Source of the DNA: Leptidea sinapis
Lineage: Eukaryota > Arthropoda > Insecta > Lepidoptera > Pieridae
Assembly: GCF_905404315.1 (NCBI RefSeq)
Contig: NC_066288.1
Span: 6,906,501 to 6,970,500 of the forward strand
Length of the DNA: 64,000 nucleotides
Direction of reading: 5' to 3'
In this document: positions 57,375 through 64,000 of the stretch, piece by piece
Layout of the letters: every line of letters begins with the position of its first letter
How positions within the stretch are numbered: position 1 is the stretch's first letter
The notes under the pieces: model-generated
Seen by the model: only the letters and a program-made list of their open reading frames with translations
Told to the model about the DNA's origin: nothing
The model's database searches: none
Translations under genes and position numbers: made by a program

Positions 57375-59462
57375 TTTTATCAAATTAGTGTAATGTCATC
57401 GGTCCTCGATAAATCTACAAAGTTTGAACGAAGTCTAGCCGTTTAAAGTGGGTCAAAATCGCGCCCAAAGAGACTTCTTTGATCGACTGGTAACAAACAT
57501 GCAAACATACAGGTGAAGCTAATAAAAAGCGTATAAAAAGGAGATATCCGAAGTCCACTACGTTTTAAGCAACTGTTCGCTTTCAAACTTGGCCAGATTA
57601 TACTTCGTGGCCAATCGCAATACTGTAATTACTACAATTTCAAACTTGTGTCAAATGACTGCACGTTTCGTAGTAAACTAAATTTCAATTTTTACTAACG
57701 CAATCCCGCCTCTTATTACGTAGTATTTATATCCTCTTTGGACTGAACAATTACAATTCTCATAAAGACATCATTATACTCTGCTCTACAATAAAAATAC
57801 CGAACTTTTAATATTTTTTGATTATATTATGGGCTTGTTTTTTTAACAGGATTTTCTGATTATAATAAATAGTATATTAATGTTTATAAACCCTTGTAAA
57901 CTTTTCATTTTTAATTCGTAAAACGTTTTATAAAGAGAGGCTGATGCTAAAGTAAGCCGGTATCAGAGCGATCCGTTTTAGAAAAATATACACTTAGAAG
58001 TACTTAAAGAAAATGCCTTTGAAAAAAAAACTTTGAGAAAATGCCGGCATTCCACAGGACTTAAGGCGAAGAGTAAGCAGAAAACACGCAAACATGGTGT
58101 TTTTAGACAAGTTTTGTGGTGAAAGTATAGCATTTCGAGCTATGAACATAACTTAATCCTGTTACAGATATCCTTAAGTCTTATGTGTAGGTTGCTAATG
58201 CTTGCTGTTGGTTATAGTTAACACTGCCGACCCTTTTTGAACTACCACTTTTCTTTGAAGTTAAACAAGATTTTTGGCATGGCGTGACGCATTTTTTTGG
58301 TACTTCTCCCAGAAAAGTTATTCTTATAGCTTGTACTTTTTTGTGTAGATTCATTTATTCAGATTAGTAGTGAATAACGAGGATTGTAAGCATATAAACT
58401 GTTTTTCACCCAAGAATTTTAAAAATATTGGCTTTGTTACATATATAGCGTGCCGGCAGCCTTGAACTCATATCGCTCAAGGTCGCTGGCATTTAGTGTC
58501 GTCTTAAGGCTGATTTCTTCCACCATTCTGGATTTATATTTCTTACTTTGTTTGAATTGTTTCACATGAGAAAATGGAATTATATTTTTACATAAACATT
58601 TTAAACGGCGTAATCGTCATTTCTTTAGTAAGTTTTAAATTTGAATGTTCAATAACTTAAACATCTTGTGTTTAATACACAAATTACTTTTATTTGAAAA
58701 ACAAATATTATATATAAGTAAATTATTATTTAAAAACTTAACAGATATTCATACGATTAATTGAATAATCATTTTTTGAAGTAATAATTCATAGTATTAA
58801 AATTATTACATAAATCTGATGGATAACGTAGATATTATTTGTAATAATATTCTTGTATAAGTGATCTACATAATTATTACTTGTAGACAAATTAATTTCA
58901 TATAAACAATATCTTCACGCAGGGTTATCAAATACCGACTCTACATTTCTTGGAGATCTTATTCAAAATAAGACATTACAAGTGAATTGCTTATTTGTGA
59001 AACCCCATTAATCATCAGATCCTAACTTAACAGGAGGTGAAAAAAACCTTTCTGTGAAAAAAGAAATTGTTTGCCCATTGATGTGTTTTTTATTTAGTTC
59101 AAACTAGGTTTAAATGATATTATAGAGTCTTGATTCTTTTTTCAAACAATATTGTCATTGTCATGAAATTTACGAGTATAGTGACTTAAGGGCCTTAGTG
59201 ACTAAAAGTTCTTGACTTAGGGCTTTCTCAAATTAACGAAAAAAAAAACACGTTTGACAGGTTTGACACAGTATAAATAGTTAATATAGTAGTAATAAAC
59301 TCTGCTTCTCTTTCGGGTGACATGGTTGGATGTTTAATAACACTATACAACACTTATATCAGTAAAACCACTGTTTTATTCGACTGTTCTGCTACAACTA
59401 GATACTAATTTAGGTATTTATTTGTGACGATTTACTTCAAATGTATTTGAACAGTATTCAAA
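57375..59462. other. Intergenic DNA without recognised genes
   Basis: GCCGGCAGCCTTGA and TCAAGGTCGCTGGC near 58453-58490 form an imperfect 14-bp hairpin. A TATAAAAAGG occurs near 57533 without a following frame. Nothing else stands out. Confidence 0.45.
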
Positions 59463-59595
59463 ATATTTTTGAAGTGTAAACTTCTTTAGCGGTGATGAGC
59501 ACTTTTCTTGGGATGAGTATAAAATATTAAACTCGCGTCAGGACACGTGACCGGATCGAAAATTCGTAAGTCAGTCATTGAAATTATGGATGAAA
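59463..59595 (+). repeat. Dispersed repeat, copy 1
   Basis: Bases share TTTAGCGG, GCACTTTTCTTGGGATG, ACTCGCGTCAGGACA, GTGACCGGATCG and TTGAAATTATGGATG with 61877-62005. The family is not identified. Confidence 0.65.
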
Positions 59596-59832
59596 GTTGA
59601 TTTTTCTGAGAGATACAATTTTTAATGTAATTAATTGTAATAGTTCTCAAGTGTTAAATTTCTTATGTAATACAAAATGTCATTTTTGTGTACGATAGCG
59701 CAATCAATGGATATTGTATTTATACTGATAAATAAAGCGATTCGTGCAAAATTATTCCCTAACCATTCCAAAATATTCAAATATGCACAACGTTTATGTT
59801 CAAGTTTTCACTTGGAGGCACTCCCGTCATTT

Positions 59833-59885
59833 TTTAACCGACTTTAAAAAAGGAGGAGGTTCTCAATTCGTCGGTATGTTCCTTT
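59833..59885 (+). repeat. ACCGACTTTAAAAAAGGAGG dispersed-repeat fragment
   Basis: AACCGACTTTAAAAAAGGAG followed by GAGGTTCTCAATTCGTCGG is a short segment frequent in lepidopteran repeats. Nothing beyond it is recognisable. Confidence 0.45.
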
Positions 59886-60408
59886 TGTTTCTTTTTTTCA
59901 ATTCAGTTAAAAATTGGTGAATAAATTTCTTAATGTTATTACAACATAGGTATAGTTTTTCTTAGATGTTACATAACAACTATGAGATGAAAAAGTGTCA
60001 AGACATCTTGCTTGTCTTTCTTTCATCTGTAACCCTATTCTCGTCACAAAGCAAGAATAGAATCGAAGCGATCTTATGTCAAAATGTTAAATTTCGTAGT
60101 CCTGTAACATTTCCGTAAGGACATCGTATGTTACGTAGTCTCGTAACAAAATCAAACGCTAATTATTGTGAAATGCGTACTCTGCAAAACTTTGACGTTT
60201 GTTTGAGTGGACATCTTAAAACATCATACGAGTAGATAACCCTTATAATAGTAGTAGATTTGGTTCAAATGTCTTTGAAGCGAGGCTCTGATCCAATTAT
60301 AGTTCGTTCAAAGTTCTAGGGAAATGATAGCAGAATACGAATCTAGAGCAAAACGTGGATAGGATCGGAAATTAACGTCAACGATATTGAAATTACGTGA
60401 CTAGCACA
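59886..60408. other. Intergenic DNA without recognised genes
   Basis: GATCGGAAATTAACGTCAAC near 60363 is a faint relative of the dispersed repeat at 59463 and 61877. No gene. Confidence 0.4.
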
Positions 60409-60441
60409 CACTCTCTCTCTCTCTCTCTCTTACTCTCTCTC
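60409..60441 (+). repeat. (CT)n microsatellite
   Basis: A run of CT dinucleotides with one TA interruption. Confidence 0.9.
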
Positions 60442-60449
60442 AATGTACT

Positions 60450-60625
60450 GCCTCTTACAATTCATTTCCAAAATTTTCAGAGGCATCCTGCTTCTCACTT
60501 TTAAAATCTCACTAATTTCACTAGCAACGACGTCTTCCGATAACACAATAATGCTTGCATTTTACTTCTTGATGATAGTTAAAGTAGTCGCTATGGTTCT
60601 CACTTAGCTAGCATTCCTTGCACTT
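60450..60625 (+). mobile_element. Dispersed ~300-bp element, copy K (very degraded)
   Basis: AATTTCACTAGCAACGACG, ACACAATAATGCTTGCATTT and CTAGCATTCCTTGCAC align in order with the family consensus, at clearly lower similarity than the other copies. It is the oldest-looking copy in the window. Confidence 0.55.
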
Positions 60626-61064
60626 TGGTTAGGTTGTTATATTTCCGACAGATTCTGTAGATAGGGTTGTCGAAGGATACATTATAGAAATTTTAGGACT
60701 GAAAGGACCTCTTAAGTGTGTTTTAGACAAGAGAGTAGTGTATATAAAAATGACAGTTTTAAATCGAATAAAAGTTAACAAAGAAGAATTAAGAGAGAAG
60801 AAAAGGAAGAAGAAACCTCTACAAACTTTTATTACCATTCTGATCACTCGCAATTTCAATAGGTTAATGGCGAAATTTATCTATCCATGGTTTGCGTTTC
60901 ACAATCAAGGACAAGTACAATCTAAGTTGAAACTAATAACTTGAAACTTTAATTGAAATGCAAGTATCAACAATCAGTATGTGAGGTCTATCTGTAGTAG
61001 ACTAACCATCCTCCTAACGGCAGATAGAAAACTTCGGTAGAAGATCTTATCTTGAAATTGGGTT

Positions 61065-61155
61065 AGGTTATTGAAAAGTATGTAAGCGTAAAAGGATAGA
61101 TTTGTCTACCTTTAGTAAGTAGAACTAAGGATAGATATTAAAAACGGCCGTTAAC
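61065..61155 (+). mobile_element. Truncated relative of the 37058-37285 MITE
   Basis: GGTTATTGAAAAGTATGTAA, GGATAGATTTGTCTACC and ACTAAGGATAGATATTAAA followed by AACGGCCGTTAAC match the right half of the MITE at 37058-37285. Confidence 0.65.
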
Positions 61156-61876
61156 AAATATTTAAAATGCGTTCGATTTAAAGCGAATAATGTAGAAACG
61201 ATGACAAAGGAAATCGTTAAAAAAGCTTTTATCACGGACGAGAAAAAAATAAGGACTCCGTGTCACCTTACATAACAGTGAGGCACCAAAACAAGCCGGT
61301 AAAAGTGTAAATACATAGCCCCACGCATACACTTACACTAATACAAGCCGATCGGCCGCTATTATGAGATTTGCCATCGTCTGTGACAGATCAGTTTGCG
61401 TCGCAATAAAATATTTTAAAAATGCCGTCGTGCGTTATGAATAAGTGTTAATACAATTACATAAAAGTATTTGTGAATATATGATTATTTAAGGGAGAAA
61501 AAATTGTGTAACTAGTATCCCCCGTAACCGCACACACACTAGCATAAAGGTGCTTCACTTGCTAATATCACGGCGCGGAGTCTTTCTTTTTGTACAAGAC
61601 CGTGTTATACATTTGTTTGTTGAAGCCCTATTTGTAAAATGTTAATAATTCGTTTAGCGCTGAGCGTTCCAGAAACTATCATTATGTTGCCACTTTTAAT
61701 GTTGACTTGTAACAATTTTGCATACCAAATGACAGTTATGTGTCTTTCAATATATGCGGGGAATGCGAACGTCTTAATTGTTATAATTACATAATTCCTC
61801 ACAGACTGTGATACTTTGTAAATGTGTAAGCAAGATTAGGACATTATAAGTTTCTCCTGTTATTCGTTTCAAGTAA
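61156..61876. other. Intergenic DNA without recognised genes
   Basis: No gene or repeat is supported; the minus-strand frame at 61605-61802 has no features. Confidence 0.45.
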
Positions 61877-62005
61877 TATTTTGAAGTGAAAGCTTTAGCG
61901 GCGTTGAACACTTTTCTTGGGATGTGTATAAAATGATAAACTCGCGTCAGGACATGTGGCCTGATCGGAAATTCGTAAGACAATCGTTGAAATTATGGAT
62001 GCAAG
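61877..62005 (+). repeat. Dispersed repeat, copy 2
   Basis: Collinear with 59463-59595 as described there. Both copies are followed, 170-260 bp later, by a related CAAGTTTT-CACTT / CAAGTTTTTACTT stretch (about 59799 and 62207), so the full repeat may be longer. Confidence 0.65.
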
Positions 62006-62059
62006 ATTTATGCTCCTAACTAATTATAGTTCGACTATTTCAATTTAATGATCATACGG

Positions 62060-62115
62060 TCATCGGGCCAGTGGTTGAACCATTGTGATTGCGAAGCGAT
62101 GTCGAGGGATCGAAT
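62060..62115 (+). repeat. Possible tRNA-like SINE head
   Basis: GGGCCAGTGGTTGAACC is followed by GAGGGATCGAATATC, which resembles a degraded A-box and B-box pair. No acceptor arm or cloverleaf could be built, so it is not a tRNA gene. Confidence 0.35.
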
Positions 62116-62895
62116 ATCAGCCGTGAAATACTTTAACAATTTAATTATTTAGTTTTTAAGCTTTATCATTAGATCTAAGGCGATAGTTAAACTTGTATTT
62201 CATTGTTCAAGTTTTTACTTCTGCCGGTTCTCCCGGAGTGCACCCGTATTTTTTCACCAAACATTCAAAACTTGAATTTGAAAATCCAATGGAATGTTTT
62301 GTTGTCTACAAATCAAATATAATACTTAAAGGAGTTAAATGTCAAATACAAAAATAAACATCATTTTATAAAATGTCACACGAGATAAAATTTCTTTTAG
62401 CTATTCATGTATAGCATAATAATAACGCCAACTTGTTTCCATGTTTATAGTAAGTATACAAAATCAGATGCATTGAAATGTATATAAATACAGTTTTATA
62501 GAAGTTCCGGTCGGTTAGGTAACACTCCCACGCAACCATTACCCGCAAACGGTGTGCCTTCGGATACTAAGACTGGTGACATTGTCACAGGCGGAGAGTA
62601 CGCGGGTTAGAGTTGATTTTGATTTGATTATAATTGACGTAGTTTGGCTTACATATCTAGCCCCAACATTAAATAAATCATAAGTTATTTATTCGGGTAG
62701 GTGAAAAAAATAGACACACAAAAAAATTTCAATATTGTACATTTTACCATTATTAAAGTAAGGTTTTGATTAAAAGAAGTGGAAAAAACCTATTGTCCTA
62801 CTTTGTTTATTATAAATACAATCTTTGCAAAATTATGTAACGTACAATGATTAAAAGTAAATTAGTTAAAAAATTTGCCCTAGAGTTATTGGGTT
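62116..62895. other. AT-rich intergenic DNA without recognised genes
   Basis: Nothing on either strand beyond the end of the dispersed repeat near 62260. Confidence 0.45.
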
Positions 62896-62946
62896 CTATT
62901 TGCATAATAATTATTTATTTACCATAAATAATTATTATGCAAATAG
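62896..62946. repeat. Perfect 22-bp palindrome with octamer motifs
   Basis: Arms at 62896-62917 and 62925-62946 are exact complements with a 7-bp loop. Each arm contains CTATTTGCATAAT, which includes the ATTTGCAT octamer bound by POU-domain factors, and an AATTATT homeodomain-type core. The half-site TTGCATAATAATTATT recurs at the very end of the window (63985-64000), so the motif may be part of a dispersed element rather than a regulatory site. Confidence 0.85.
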
Positions 62947-64000
62947 TTTTAAAATATTAATTACTTAAGTCCCGAATAAAGGATCATCTAGCAACTCTCG
63001 ACCATATTATATCAACCCGCCCCGCGGCAACGTTACAAACAATAATATTTAAGCGAAATACAATTAATATACAAAATCTAGTGTATAGGTTTCATAAAAC
63101 AACATAACTTTTAAATAAACTTAAACTTACATAATTATAAAGCATAGTACTTAGCGCAAAGGTTGTTTATGTATTTACACGTTTCATACGAGTATCAAAC
63201 TATAAACTCCGCCGAAATAAATTCGCTCTACAGATTACGGTTTTTAAGTGGATGAAACCACCGGAACAGTTGCAATATGGATGAACAATTAGTGATAGTG
63301 ATTTTAATTTCAATTCATGTGGTGAGATGTTGGTAGATCGCGGAACTGTATCACAATTATAATTATTCACAGAGAAGTTCTTCAGAAGCCCCTTTCTCAC
63401 ACTGCTGTGACAAATCTAATATTTTAAGTTTCAAATTAAAACCCATTTAAGTTGGTTGAATGCTTAGTTAATTTTCACATTATGAGCTTCAATAATTATA
63501 GGAAAGAACTAAAAACTTACATACAAAATTTAGAGTAGGTATAATTTGTATTTGAATTAAAAAAAAAACAACCTTTTAAATCGCTCCGGTTGTCGCTCAT
63601 CTACCCGCTATCTCAAGCGCTAAACGCTTATCATATGCGCAGTAGTAGTAAATCTCGGTCGCTGATAACAGAGACTCCTCTGCCAAATTTCATTGCGCCG
63701 ACTGCGTTGGATGACGTCCGTTTGCTCTGTTTCCATTGTTATACGGAATTTGGCAGTACTTACTTAAATGTATATAATTTTAATGAGTGATAAAAACTGA
63801 AATCAAGTATAAATAAGTGGCACACTATTTTATTAATGTTGCTGTATGGAAGATACAGTTGAAATAAAATTGAGATAAATTATATTCTTACAAGTAGCTG
63901 GAAACAAAACAATATAGTGTTTTATGCATTTCTCCATTACTCGCAAGTAAACAGTAATAATTATGGTATATGGTGATATAAGTTTTGCATAATAATTATT
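62947..64000. other. AT-rich intergenic DNA to the window end
   Basis: The frames at 63200-63400 and 63590-63790 show no recognisable features. The less AT-rich patch at 63590-63760 may be an old repeat. The final 16 bp repeat the arm of the palindrome at 62896-62946. Confidence 0.4.

Overview
The window looks like a piece of a lepidopteran (butterfly or moth) nuclear genome. It is AT-rich, gene-poor and crowded with repeat types I know from Lepidoptera: tRNA-derived SINEs, short Helitrons ending CTAG-T, RTE-like and jockey/CR1-like LINE 3' ends, small TIR elements, and a ~300-bp dispersed element with about eleven copies. The assignment rests on recognition of these families and was not tested by a search.

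Only one gene is clear. It is a single-coding-exon, minus-strand gremlin/DAN-family secreted cystine-knot protein (219 aa, 38074-38733), with a splice acceptor directly before the ATG and a good donor 84 bp further upstream. A possible last coding exon of an unrecognised gene lies at 496-752 on the plus strand. All other protein-like sequence comes from decayed retrotransposons.

Layout. 0-4.4 kb: possible terminal exon, a LINE 3' remnant, a 0.59-kb foldback repeat, then empty AT-rich DNA. 4.47-13.93 kb: satellite 1, tandem 647/655-bp units, partly as a ~1,303-bp dimer, with longer and apparently ancestral units at the edges. 14.29-15.99 kb: about three ~500-bp tandem units. 15.9-22.76 kb: satellite 2, about 42 copies of a 157/166-bp monomer that is itself a sub-segment of the ~500-bp unit. 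23.0-23.26 kb: three palindromes with the same core. 23.7-37.3 kb: small TIR elements, an RTE remnant, one complete Helitron and SINE/LINE debris. 38-39 kb: the gremlin gene. 41.4-54 kb: dense SINE, Helitron and dispersed-element insertions. 54.45-56.36 kb: a LINE inserted into another LINE. 57.0-57.4 kb: a ~150-bp-arm foldback. 59.4-62.1 kb: a diverged repeat family. 62.9 kb: a perfect 22-bp palindrome whose half-site recurs at the window end.

The most interesting part is the adjoining satellite pair. The sequence appears to record a satellite being born inside a larger repeat unit, and the two satellite families share a short module, which suggests one common source element. I see no multi-gene pathway or defence system here.
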